Source: Protonemura montana
Lineage: Eukaryota > Arthropoda > Insecta > Plecoptera > Nemouridae
Assembly (NCBI GenBank): GCA_947568835.1
Contig: OX387607.1
Coordinates: forward strand, 13,593,701-13,657,700
Direction of reading: 5' to 3'
Length of the DNA: 64,000 bases
In this document: positions 1 through 11,731 of the stretch, piece by piece
How the letters are laid out: every line of letters starts with the position of its first letter
Numbering within the stretch: position 1 is the stretch's first letter
The notes under the pieces: model-generated
Databases searched by the model: none
What the model was told of the DNA's origin: nothing
Seen by the model: the letters and a program-made list of their open reading frames with translations, nothing else
Program-made: the position numbers and the translations under genes

Positions 1-504
1 GCGTGTGTTTTGCACAATAGACTGGCGCTTCTGGCAAACTTTTTACACCTGAACCGAGTCTATAAATCGTACAAAATCGCAAAACCCGTCAGCCGAGCGA
101 TCAATCTATCGAACGTGAATGTTTATAACCTCAAAATGTGACAGAACTGGCAAAGTGCACGCGGAAAAGCACCACCAGTTGCTTTCGACGCGGTGACAGG
201 TGACGTGTACTGACCGGCTGTATGCGCATGCTCACGCACAACGTCCTGCCTGGTATGCGAACCCGGTATTCGCAGATTAATCACGTAGAGGGTCCCTGGA
301 TATTTTTAGACCGAGTCAATTTCAGGCGACAATTTAAAGATGGCTTCCTGTGGTGGGATATGACCTCGTTGTGTCATCCTGGGGTCAAATTGTTTTTGTG
401 GATCGTTTTATTTCTCTTTTATCGATTTCAAGATAACATATTTTGTAAGTTTAAACTGACTAAAACCATTGAATGTATGAGTATCGTCAGAGTCCCAGCG
501 CTAC

Positions 505-770
505 GGTTGAGCGTTCTGTTGAGCAAACGAGGCCGGCAACACGTGGTAACTGTAGGTGCCACCTGATGGCGCTCGCGACCGTCCATTTTAACAAAACCTT
601 TACAAATAAATAATTACGACTCACCACATCAATAGTTAATTTTAGCATTAGTCACGATTGATTGAACTTAAACCAGTTTTAAATGCGAGCAATCTGCGTG
701 AAATGGCAAAATTAAATTTAACACTCGAAACGACGGTGACTTCACCTGGTAGCGGCCTCCATTTGTAAAA
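505..770 (+). repeat. Dispersed repeat family A, copy 1
   Basis: Starts with the motif GTTGAGCAAACGAGGC followed by a GCCACCTGATGGCGCTCGCGA-like block. It aligns along about 260 bp with 12085-12370 and over its first part with 5785-5955. Parts recur in reverse at 18130-18365 and 37390-37500. No coding capacity or terminal repeats are visible. It is probably a SINE or MITE of unknown class. Confidence 0.7.
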
Positions 771-1444
771 ACAACAACAATTTGAAATCCAAATCATTTT
801 TCCTGCTCATAATAATCTTGACCTCAGTGAAATCTTTTTCTAAATTTCAAAAACCTTGTGATGAGCAAAGTATTTTGTAACTCTGAACAAAAATAACCAA
901 TTGTGCACCATTTTTGGTGCCTATTACCGAACTATTGTCCATTTTATGCATCAAAATTATACTCAAAAAATTGATTTTTTTTTTTTAACCCTTTCCGGTG
1001 CACTAACAGCAAAATATATTATTTTCGAAATATAAACAATAATCACCTTATTATTTACATTTTAAAACTAAAAAAAAAAAATCCGTGAAAGCATTCGCCA
1101 GTACGTGCATTTTAGCTATAATAAAAAAAACTAAAAAAATTCTTATGACATTCGACAAAGCACCACTAAGGGTTGATAATAAAATCTTGACCTCTCCTCG
1201 TAGACCAGTCGCCACCTGCAGCAATAACTCTTCTCTCAATTTGATGCGCTGCCGTGCTATTATACACTCTACTTAGTTGATAGCATTTTTATTTATAGCC
1301 AAAAAAAAACGCTACCTCGTCTCCAATCAATTTCCTTCGTCGTAAGAGTAACGACATCAGGGAGAAACGCATAAAAGAAAAAATACATAAAGTTCACCGT
1401 TTTCTAAGGGTGATACCCTGAGCAGACCTCGTGTTCGGATTGCG

Positions 1445-1504
1445 TGACGTCACGGGCACCACCCGAGACTGGAACGGAAGTGTCCCGGAAACTTCCCGGA
1501 AGTG
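1445..1504. promoter_or_regulatory. CRE plus clustered ETS-like sites, candidate promoter
   Basis: A perfect palindromic TGACGTCA lies at 1445-1452. It is followed within 60 bp by three GGAA-core sites near 1475, 1486 and 1497, the last reading CCCGGAAGTG. The surrounding 150 bp is more GC-rich than its neighbourhood. CRE and CCGGAAGT elements are typical of animal housekeeping promoters. Assigning it to the ankyrin/SOCS gene 4 kb downstream is inference. Confidence 0.35.
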
Positions 1505-4179
1505 TACCGGGATTTGACGAGGGTGCTAAACGCGTGTGAAACGGCCGAACAGGTGAACTAACCGACGTCGTAATCACGATGATCGGTCGTTAATCAAATG
1601 CAGGCCACTTGCAGCCTCTTCTAGAGTGTTTACCTGGCGGCTTGCTACCAGTTTACAGGTCATTTAGGGTCAATGAATACTTCCCGTCGTGTTGACCTGT
1701 CATCGCGCTTACCGTGAGACGTTCATGAAGTGATTGCGCCAATCCGTCCAGCGGTTTACATGCTATTTTATCGAATGTCTTCATCTTTGCAGAATTCGGG
1801 ACGCTGCAGATTTAAAAGTTTAGTTCTTGACCATTATCCCGTCGCCATTTCAATTAATACTTACCAATAACTATGTTTTGTGCCAACTGACCGAACTCTC
1901 GTGAAAACGAGATAATAATGCTTCATTTCTACAATTTTACATTGAAGTTCAACAAGCTAATTATTAAGCCTGCGTTAAAAAATCATGCCCAAAATGTTCT
2001 TTCATCTTTGAGGGTAGTTTTTTGTTTATGAAATAGGCAACAACTTTTAAACGATGAGACTGGTTTGGCTTATCATAGTTTAAAATGATTCGTTTCTTGT
2101 ATTACCACTAAAGCCAGAAACTCCCTTAGCTGCATTCAATATTCGCTAGCTATCTAAGACTCCCCAAGGCTACTAGCCATCCAAGGCTACTAGCCATTTA
2201 AGACTCCCCCTATAGTCTCTGATCACGCAACGAAGCGGTTAACGCTCTGACTTCGCCTGGTACCGAACGCCCGTGATTTTGCGCAGAAAGAGCAATGACA
2301 CGGCGCCGCTGGTCGCAGGCAAATCGCCGAAACCTCTTGGATCCGTGCCCGTCCCAACTCTCAACTGACAGGTCACGGAAGGTCAGAATGTCAGATTTTC
2401 ATTGCACGCTAACCTGCAAGGGTAATGGGACCGTCGTTCTGTGTATATAACGCCCCCTAGGGGCGGAAATTTAGAGGTTTTTTACCCCGTGGACGACCTG
2501 AAAGGTAAAGTTGATCAGATTTTTGCGGTGGGCCTGTCAGATTTTCACTCTGGCTGAATAAGAATAATACAATTTTAGTTTTTAACAGTGTTTACCGCGA
2601 GAAATAACAATAGTTTATATTGTCGGTTAATTTCTTGTTTACTGTGGCCTTTTTCCATCTATACACATCATACATAATAAATTGTTCTAAGATTCAGTTA
2701 AAAAGCATCTAAAAGTTTAATTTATATGTCTACACCTGTTGGCGGCTAAGAAAAGAAGTTCACTTATACAGATAAGAGAAGTCTTGGGGCAAAGTGATCC
2801 CAGCGGCTTTCTGTATTTATCTAATGAGAGAAAACAAATTAATTGCTACAAATTTGATTGAGAAATCCCGTAGCAGGATTCACAAAACAGATAAGTTTAA
2901 CCCCGGAACTTAAACATAATCATCCAATCACAGACGGTTTTTCCAGATTTTTAGAGGTTTTTACGATGGTGATAACAAATTTACCCCAAATGTATGGAAG
3001 TTATGCCTAAACTCTGATATGAGGATCCAGATCTTTCAATCCTCATTGCGGTGGGCAATTTTTACCCATAGTAAAATCATGACCTCCAATAACGGGTCAC
3101 GACCGGTCTTTCCAAACGACCGTCAATATTTCAAATCAATCAGCTCGTATACATAGTTTACACAACGTGTCGGTACATTTTCAACACAATCCCCCTCAAG
3201 CCTGCGAAGAACTAATCGACATAACTGCGTATCGTCGCATTGCACGCCGAGAGTTCAATCCCTTCGGTGATTGATTTCGTATTAGAGCCGATTTCTGCGA
3301 TGATGAGAGATAATTCTAGAGGCTGACTCTTTTATTACTGATACCGCTCGCCGGTCCCGGAAGCCATTCGGTAATCTACGCATTGCGTGCGAAGCCTACG
3401 CACAAATTACACCAGCAATCGTTGGCTGGCAAGTGGCAAGTGGATTGACGCAAGTTTTATGTGTAATAGTTTGGTAAATTATGTCTTGGCTCAGGCTGGC
3501 AGCTGGCATTGCTAACGTAGCAGTGTCTGGTCATACGGTATGTGTTAGTTAGGGTAGGTACAGTACATTAACATTGGCGTGGAGAATTTACCGAATTGAT
3601 CAAATTGTGATAAACAGACCAATTTTTGGGCAATTTTTATTGGATTTATGTGTTGGAGACCTAATGTAAATTTCAAATAATGATTTTTGAGTATGTTGAA
3701 AAAAGAGTAAATGTAGGTTAGACATTTTTTCTCTTTTTAGCCGACAGTAAGCCCCTAAAAAGCTTTATTTTGTATCAAATTTAGGATTTTTTTTCTACGA
3801 CAGAGAAATTATAATGCCACAAAATAGCTAATGTTCGACTCAACTTTTGTCTACAGTATACTAGGGCATTGACACAAACGGTAGAAACGTAGTTTGCCTA
3901 ACAAATTTTGATTGTTTTTAGAATTTCCTCTAAAATATAAATCTAAATCAAATATGCCAACTTTTCAAAAAGTCTGAGTTCGATTTCCAAGAAGTTAGCC
4001 CAAGAGAGCCAGGTGGTCACGATCGAATCATGCGGTTCGTTTTCTAATCTCAATTCAACCTCACTACCGCCGGAAAATGTTGAGAACCGGAACCGGAATC
4101 TCGACTTTATTTTATTCGTATGGTGCAGCCAGCAAAATGCGTTACTTTTTTGAAGCCACAATCATCAAAGACGTTCAAC

Positions 4180-4310
4180 ATGCCGGCACTAGGTTTCCCC
4201 TCCTCCCTTCCAGACATGATTCATCATCTTCCTCATCATCATCCACTCATTCACCGACACCATTAGTCTAGTGCCGCAGGGCCCGTTGCCAAAACCATGC
4301 GTCAATAAGC
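4180..4310 (+). mobile_element. 5S-headed SINE, 3' tail fragment
   Basis: Only the distal part is present: the block after the GCCGGCACCGGGTTTCC motif, the CATCATC-rich linker, the CATTCACCGACACCATTAG block and the GTGCCGCA...GCGTC terminus. The same order is seen in the full copies at 9010-9405 and 22455-23065. Confidence 0.7.
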
Positions 4311-4744
4311 TCTACAAATCAATCATTCAATCAAGCCATCAATTATTCAAATATCATATCCAGGACTAATTTACTCTCGCCCGAACTGTTTTACCAATAT
4401 GCGGTCTCTGAGCAGATTAAATATGCATTCTATTGTACCTATGCATTACCTGAACCTGTCTACAGTAAATATTGAAATTAAATAATGATTACACTGTCAA
4501 ATATTAATTCAGTGATTAGCCAGTGAATGAAAATTATTTGACCCATCCAATAAAATGTGCTTCGGCAGTCAGGCTTAACTAAAACGTCTCCAATCTTCCA
4601 AGTCTTCTTCAATCTTCGTTAATCTTTCGTTCGTCTTTCATTCGTCTTCGTCAATATTTTAATCTCCTCAGTGACAATTTGACGGATTTTTAAATACCAA
4701 GTATTAAAACTGAGAGATTAAATTTTTATTATTATATTATTTGT

Positions 4745-5290
4745 GGTGTTTAACGACGCACTGTTTCAACATCTGGCCATGCGGCACTGGTCTAATGGCG
4801 TCGGTGAAAGAGTGGATGATGATGAGGATGTCGATGAACCTAATCTAGACTAGAAGGACGGAGGGAAAACCCGGTGCCGGCACGTAGCCTACTCCTGTTG
4901 AAGAGCACCAAGGGGACCACCGGCTTAACGTCCCTTCCGAAGGACGGTACAACTCGAACAGCAGGATTCCTCCACAAATCCATGCTGTCGAGAGGTTGAT
5001 AAGCAAGGCGAATGAAGTTGCTGTACTAACTTGCATCCCTCCAACCTCTCTCCAGAACAGAACTGGTCATGTGTATGATTGTCACCCATCCAATACCTGA
5101 CTCAGCGCAGTGTTGCTTTACTTTCATCCCTCCAACCTCTCTCGCGAACAGAACTGGCCATGTGTATGATGGTTACCCATCCAATACCTGACCCAGCGCA
5201 GTGTTGCTTTACTTTCATCCCTCCAACCTCTCTCCCGAACAGAACTGGCCATGTTTATAATGGTTACCCATTCAATACCTGAGAGAGATT
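4745..5290 (-). mobile_element. 5S-headed SINE, full copy with tandem head
   Basis: On the minus strand this reads as a 5S-like module (AGTTAAGCAACAC...TGGATGGGTGACC) in nearly three tandem units of 91 bp, seen by the spacing of AACCTCTCTC at about 5043, 5134 and 5225. A body containing ACCGTCCTTCGGAAGG and GCCGGCACCGGG follows, then a CATCATC linker and a terminal GCGTCGTTAAAC block. Its translation gives a spurious 63-residue ORF. Confidence 0.8.
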
Positions 5291-5385
5291 AAAGACCTGT
5301 TCCTAGCAGTGCACTGCTTGTCTCCGGATTGCGTTCCAAGCTAACTCTTTGTGTTTGTTTGCTCCTGTGCAGGGACAGTAGCGAC

Positions 5386-8300
5386 ATGTTCGGCAGTCTG
5401 CAGCTTTTGCGCCTCGAGCTGGACGTCAGGCCGGACGCTACGCCACTGAGATGTATCCAGCAGCCAGCGGATGGACGATGCAAAGGAGGCAGCGCCAGCT
5501 ACCACCATCAGTGTCCAGGTACCAGGATCAGTGTTGAGTTTTGTGACGCCTGCAAGGGGCAATGTATTTTATTAATATAGGAAAACTGATAACCTCTCAA
5601 TAATTGGTTAGAGCAATACCCGCGACAGGTGGAAATTGGGGTGCGAGTCACCGTTTGGGCGTAAGGATCAATGTTTAGTTTGCCGCAAGAGGACTTCAAA
5701 TTCAATTTTCATGTTTCCACTTCCAAAACCCTAGTTTGACGTTGCAATTGCAATAGAACCATTGCGTTGAAGTTAATATTTCTGCTGAGCAAACGAGCCG
5801 GCAACACGTGCTAACGGTAGGTGCCACCTACTGGCGCTTGCGGCCCTTATTTTCACTTTTAATTATTTTGTTTTAATAATTACGATTCAGTGTATCGATA
5901 CAAGTATAAATCTAATGGTGAAACCTAGTGATGATTCAATTGAAACGTATTTAGTTGCCCCTAGAAAACTAGTGTACAACGATGAACGCTTTTCCAGCTT
6001 TAAGCCCCAGCAAGGTTTTTGCCAAAATCGTGCCCCTAGTCAGCCAAATGCTAAAAAAAAAACTGAAAAACTGAGTGGTTGAAATGTTTTCTGGTTGCCA
6101 AAATTGAGTGCTGATGACGCGCACAACGCTCAGGTCCAATTATCTGCCAGAAATTCGCATTTTTCTATCTAGAAGGGAAATAAAAAAAAAAAAAATGTAT
6201 AAATTCTTCCTTGCAGTTGAAATCTCCAAGTGAAAATGACAGTTACAACCAACATCCAATGAAAACTCCAGTCATAAAGTCACTATTTCACGAACAAATT
6301 TGAAGGGTATGGTAAAAAGTAAAGTTTTGGCAGCTTTCGCTTCCTTCCTTCGCCAACTCTCAAGCAACGCTATCAACTGGATCACCAATGAAAATCAAAT
6401 CTTATTGAATCAATCTCTAAGGATATAAAGACCTCTCGGCCCCCCGCCACACGCCCCTTTGGCTCGACAAACCCGGAAACCGTTTGTCACTTTCCTCGAG
6501 AAGCTCGCGATAATCCATCCCCGTCGCCGTTTTATTGAACTAACTCCATGTGATCAAATTCTAAAAATAACAAAATCGGCACAAAGTTGAGAGAACTCGC
6601 GACCAAAAACTGGCAGTTGATTGTGAGAATTCTTTGTCTCGTCTAAATTTAATTTGCAAGATACCTTTTCATAACACGTAGGTAATTATAAACCGTTGAA
6701 CAGAGCGAATAACCTCTTGGAAATTTGAATGAATCGCGTAAGATATTTCATCGTTGGGACCGAACAGCTGAGCTCTAGCGCTCACCCAGTGGAGCTGCAG
6801 AACCCCAACTTCACTTTCAACTTGCACGCACTGAGATTTTCTTTGAAAATCATGAAATAAAAATCCCTCGACGCCAGCAAAATAGAAATAAATGAGATTT
6901 CATTTCGTTTTCCTTTGTATTTTGCTACCAGTGAAATTTCAATAGTCCTTGACTGCCAGAGGTTTTAATAATTCCAACGTGTTATGGTGCAGTTCTTTAA
7001 TTAAAATGTCAATGGCCCACGTTTTTTCAGCATCGAGAATATTATATGCCGTTGCCTTTTCCCCGTTTGTACGCCCATTCCGTCTGCAAAATATCACAGT
7101 CGTCAAAAGACCAGTGCAGTAATTACTGTCATTAACGCTGTACGTGCCACTGTAAGCCCTTATCCCCCCGTGCCCCACCCACTGGCCCTAAGGAGAGCAG
7201 AGCGAGAAAAGCTCAGAAGAAAAGCCGTTTTCCTAGACCCTTAAAGCCAGCCAGCTACGCGAAGAAAGCAACCACACGTTCTTACAGCGCAAGCATTTCC
7301 AATATTTGAACGAGCAAAAGTTGACACTTTACTTAAAAAAATTCATCCAAACAACGCGACAGTTCTAATTAGGCCCTGTTGAAAATATTTTCTCAAAGTT
7401 GCACTCGGTTTTTGTCCCCGTTGAGTTATTACAACTCATGCCAAAAAACTCGGTGATGATATCGAGAAAATTTTGAGGTCCATATCATCTCGCCAGATGA
7501 AACTGAACAGAACCGTATTACGAAAGGCATATCAAATTAAATCCCTCTCGTTGTAAATTTCACACAAAGAACGATCTTGCAAATCGTTATTTCTGCGTTC
7601 AGAAAAGAGAGGCATAAATCCTTTCAAAATGTATCCTAACTACAAAATCTCTATAAATTATAACAGAATCAACACACAATTAACAAACTAGTCCCGCTAT
7701 CCCTGAGGTTCCCGTCACATTTCAACGAGCGAATATCTCGCAAGCCAAGTCTCCCCCTGAACAAAGGCCATACGGTGCAACTGCAAAATGCAGCCTGCCC
7801 AGCGGAGCCCCCTTCTCCCACAGAGGGATGGGTGGGGGGTTTTGGGCGCACTGAGCGGTAGTCCTACTAGCGTATCGATCGCGGGGGCGTTGAACCAAGC
7901 TCTGTCTCACTCGCTCTCACGCTATCTTTACGTAGCACACTTCCCGAAATACTATAGGTTACGAAACGTAAGCAGTAATTACAGTTTTGCTGTCGTTTGG
8001 GCTTGCACCAACTCGAAAGTGTAACGGGTGATGTGTTTTTACGAGATTTCGTGCTGACTTTTCAGTTTTGTTTCGTTCACAAGCTAAATTCTGCGCCTAA
8101 AATTGCGTGTTTTTTTTTTCTTAAGGGTACAGAGTTGGTATATATGGTGGAAATGGCAAGACTTAAACGTCTCTTGCACACTGGGCTCACAAGGAACAAT
8201 CAACGCCGTCCGCTGCCAATTTGGAAGTTTGTGAAAAATTGTTGATAGAGAAAATCATTTCCTGACAATTTAATTGCCGATTGATTGAGTTTTCAGAATA

Positions 8301-11300
8301 CTATTATCTATTATTGTCTTCGACTAACTTTGGTGGTCTCGTCTGAGTTTTTTTTTATGTTGTTATCAATCCAATAGTCCAATTGGTTGCTTGAATCAAA
8401 TCAACCAAGGTGACTCTTTAAGGCTATTACGGTCATAGAAAATGTTTTGATTTGGTTTGAGACATTAAAGTTTTCTCCTTCTATATATATATTTATTTTA
8501 ATTAAAAAAAAACAAGTCCGAGGCTTGTTCTGTTTTTGATGCCGCATTGTCTTTCATAATAGATAGCTCCACTCATCCAAGGTGTATTTCAAATTGTGTT
8601 AGCAAAACCTTCTTTTCCATAGATATGAAATAAATCTCACTACCTGTCTCGATTCATCTTCTATTTTCAAATAAACCTCCTGCCTGATCACGTTTTCTCG
8701 CCGCCCAAATTCTCACTGGCTCCTTCTTACAGAACCGAAGAGTATCAGCGCCATGCTGCAGGACTGCATGTCCTGCGAGAATGTCCCGATGGCCGTCAGC
8801 GACCTCCTGCTGGCCTCTTCGACTCATCTCGACCACCACGAGCTCAAGACCAGATGCCAGGTACCAGCCGCAGTTTTACTGAAACGTCAGCTAAATAGCC
8901 GACCTCACCGTTGTCCATACAGATTCATGTTGCAGGACAGCAGTGAGGTCGGTCATTTAATTGGTCATTTAAGGAACCTTATTTAAAGAGAGCAGGCCGA
9001 ACGGTTTAGCGTGTTAGAGACAGTCATTCTTGATGGGATCACCCAAGTTAAGCAACACTGCGCTGGGTCAGGTATTGGATGGGAGACCATCATACGCATG
9101 ACGTTTGGGAGAGAGGTTGGAGGGATGCAAGTTAGTACAGCAACTTCACTCGCCTTGCTTATCAACCTATCGGCAGCATGGATTTGTGAAGGAATTCTGT
9201 TGTTCAAGTTGTACCGTCCTTCGGAAGGGACGTTTTGCCGGTAATTCCCTTGGTGCTCTTCGACAGGAGTAGGCTACGTGCCGGCACCGGGTTTTCAATC
9301 CTCCCTTCTTGGCTAGGTTAGGTTCATAATCATCACCATTATCACCGTATTATCACTGTCACCTTCGTCAAAACAGTGCATCGCCAAATACAAAAATCAA
9401 TTAATTGAGAGAGAAGGCAAATTTTGGAAAAAATTTTGGGGCGAACAGTTATTCCCAGTAGCGAAAATATTGCTCAATATTTACAACATAGTGCAGTTGA
9501 ACGGATTAAAATTCGCTCTTCAATGGTAACTAGCTCGATTCTGTTCGGCCTTGCGCCTTGTACAATAAACGCAACCCGCAGTGCATCAAGCGAACCAGGC
9601 TCCTCCACCACCTCTTGTCCACCTCTCAGGGCCGAGTTCAGACCTCAACAGTTGAACCCATTACTTTCTCTAGGGTCAAACTTCAAACCTTTCACCGATA
9701 TGCGATCGCTGACTGACGATGAAATTTTATATTTTTTGCCGAAATGTGAACTCACTTTGACTGGTTTGCCGTTTATAATGCATAGCCATGAGAAGAATTC
9801 GTGACAAGGATGATCTTGTATTAGCCTGGCCTTGTTTGCTAATTCCTATAGAGGAGCACCGTGGTATCACCGAAGTTAAGCTGGTTTAGGTGCTGGACGG
9901 GTGACCATTCACTGCGTGACCATGACTTATGACCATGTTCTGTTCAGGATAGAGGCTCAAGGGATTGGAGTTAGTACAACAACATAACTACCCTGCTTTT
10001 CACTCCTTCGATGGCATGGATTTGTGGAGGAATCCTGTAATTAGCGTTGTACCGTCCTTCGGATGCGACGTTACTCAGTTGATCCCCTTGGTGTTCTTCG
10101 ACAGGAGTAGGCTACGTGCCGGCACCAGGCTTCCTCTCCTCCCTTCTACGCTATGTTAGGTTAATCATCATCGCCGTCATTATCCACTCATTCACCGACA
10201 CCATTAGACCAGTGCCTCAAAGCTTGATATCAAAGCAGTGTGTCTTTAAACACCAAATCAATCAATCAAACGAGACGGTAATTTGTGCGATGACACATTG
10301 CCCGATTTTATGTCCTCACTTTGTGTTCTAACTTCGAACCGATTGCCAACAGAAGTACGGTGACACGTCATTGTCGGCATCTGCGTCGCTACACATAACA
10401 TACGCCTCGACATCGCCGTTGTTCCAGCGCTTGCGCCCTAGCGTCGGCGACTTTGGCAGGCTGAGCTCCAGCATCCAGTTGCTGCTGACGGGTACGTATC
10501 TGCCAGAGTCAAGACTTTCCAGGACCAGGACCCTTTTATGACCATTCCAGAGCCTGCGAGGGCCTTACCTGGGTTCTAAACGGACTCTTTTTAAGTATAT
10601 GGTGATTCCGGGGCTGTCTCTGTTAAGCTGTCTGGAAACTGAAACTATGTTGGTACCGAATTCAAGAATGAAAATTAAAACTGACCTCCTGTTGAATTAT
10701 GTGTTTGGTTTAACGACGCACTCTCGTGTCAATTGGCAACGGCGCTTTCAGCTTGGAGCATGCCGAGTTGAGATTTGTTAGTGCGATGAAATTTTACGAC
10801 ACCAATGAAATGAATTCATTGGCAAAGAAGGATTGTGAAACACCATGAGCAGGACTTGGCTTAGGTGCATAAAACTGCAGATGAAATTAAATGGGTGCTG
10901 CGTTTTGATGGTCAGAAACATTTAAGTTTACGGTACTAAATTGTCATCGTCTTTTGCGAAAACAAACACCTGACCGAAGTCCTGACCTAAGTTTCGATAT
11001 CCTGGACTTTTTTAACCCGTCCCTATTCCCTTACAGGCGACCTCCAAGGCAACTGGTCGACGGTAATCGAAGCCGTGAAACGCCTTCCCACATCGCATCG
11101 AGAACGCGATCGCCACCCTCTGCTATCCGTGACCGACGGCGAAGGCAACACAGCCCTGCTAATCGCCGGACGCCGTCTACTGAAAGAAGGTGCATTTGCT
11201 CGCGCAGCCCAACTCGGTAACCTTCTGCTACAAGCCGGCGCCGACCCTGATGCCGTCAACGCCGAGGGACGTTCCCTGCTCACATACGCCGTGCACCACG

Positions 11301-11731
11301 TAGACGACGGCGTCGAGCTGACGAGGGCGTTGCTCAACGCTGGAGCGTCGGTCTGGCCGCTGGCGGCTACCGAATGCTCTGCTTTCACTTGGTTTCTACG
11401 CGCTATCATTCGACGAAGACGTCTCGACGAGCGTTGTCAGGCCACTCTGCATCTGTTAAGTGAGGTTATGGGCGAGCAGCCAGTGCGTATGCACGGCCAC
11501 GTCATGAGAACAATGTTCAAGCATGCAAAGTGCTACAAAGTGCTGGGACCTGTGTTCTACCAGCTTAAGATGGCTATGATGGTTTATTGGAGTCAACCGC
11601 AAGGGCTACAGTTTTTGTGCAGAAAGGCCGTGCGATCGGCGATGAGTGTCAAGGATGGGAAGAGTGTGGGGGACCAGCTAAGAAGTTTGGGTCTTCCGAA
11701 TAGCATGCATCAGTATCTGGTTCTTGAATGA
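5386..11731 (+). CDS. Ankyrin-repeat protein with C-terminal SOCS box
   Basis: Four exons join in frame: 5386-5518, 8733-8860, 10353-10491 and 11037-11731, giving 364 residues. Residues 165-241 contain ankyrin-type helices (DGEGNTALLIA..LLLQAGADPDAVNAEGRSLLTYAV..ALLNAGA, shown here in pieces). Residues 322-364 form a SOCS box whose BC-box has the LxxLC spacing (LQFLCRKAV), followed by a GLPNS segment where the Cullin-5 box would sit, and end in YLVLE. SOCS boxes bind Elongin B/C and Cullin-5, so the likely role is substrate receptor of a ubiquitin ligase. The N-terminal 160 residues carry no domain I recognise. The start is the first ATG after a splice acceptor at 5371-5372, so a 5' untranslated exon upstream is likely. 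Which ASB-type subfamily it belongs to is not resolved. Two SINE copies lie in its introns. Confidence 0.85.
5585..5680 (+). repeat. tRNA-like repeat family B, degenerate copy
   Basis: Contains the family signature TTGGTTAGAGCAATACCCGCGACAGG preceded by AACCTCTCAA (given here in parts) and a weakened B-box. It is homologous to 47420-47545 and 63005-63150. Confidence 0.65.
5785..5955 (+). repeat. Dispersed repeat family A, copy 2
   Basis: Shows CTGAGCAAACGAGCCGGC, GGTGCCACCTACTGGCGC and the downstream TAATAATTACGATTC block, as in the copies at 505 and 12085. Its 3' half is more diverged. Confidence 0.65.
9010..9405 (+). mobile_element. 5S-headed SINE, full copy with single head
   Basis: The head carries one 5S-like internal promoter module (AAGTTAAGCAACACTGCG, then GGTATTGGATGGGAGACC). 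The body has ACCGTCCTTCGGAAGGGACG and TACGTGCCGGCACCGGG, and the tail has a CATCACC linker and AACAGTGCATCGCC. It lies in intron 2 of the ankyrin/SOCS gene. Confidence 0.8.
9850..10265 (+). mobile_element. 5S-headed SINE, diverged full copy
   Basis: Same order of blocks as the copy at 9010. The head is diverged (CGAAGTTAAGCTGG, GCTGGACGGGTGACC) while the body and tail are intact, ending in a CACTCATTCACCGACACC block and a T/A-rich terminus. It ends about 90 bp before exon 3 of the host gene. Confidence 0.75.

Larger units (their letters stand above)
1..5385. other. Intergenic DNA upstream of the ankyrin/SOCS gene
   Basis: I find no conserved coding exon here. Open frames such as 222-566 do not resemble any family I know, and that one runs into a dispersed repeat. 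The stretch holds a promoter-like CRE/ETS cluster near 1.44-1.51 kb, a dispersed repeat copy at 505-770, a SINE tail at 4180-4310 and a reverse SINE at 4745-5290. A 5' untranslated exon of the downstream gene may lie here, because the first coding exon is preceded by a splice acceptor at 5371-5372. Confidence 0.6.
5519..8732 (+). other. Intron 1 of the ankyrin/SOCS gene
   Basis: Begins gtaccagg and ends ttcttacag. It contains a tRNA-like repeat remnant (5585-5680) and a dispersed family A copy (5785-5955). The rest is unremarkable AT-rich DNA. A GC-richer patch at 7720-7920 has short ORFs on both strands but no recognisable protein. Confidence 0.7.

Noticed and set aside
222-566. 114-codon plus-strand ORF
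   Set aside because: No family resemblance, no splice or promoter support, and the last part translates a dispersed repeat.
4845-5036. Short minus-strand ORF with a hydrophobic stretch
   Set aside because: It is the translation of the SINE body and recurs at each SINE copy.
9424-9804. 126-codon ORF in intron 2 of the ankyrin/SOCS gene
   Set aside because: Begins with TTG, not ATG, matches nothing known, and sits in an intron between two SINEs.
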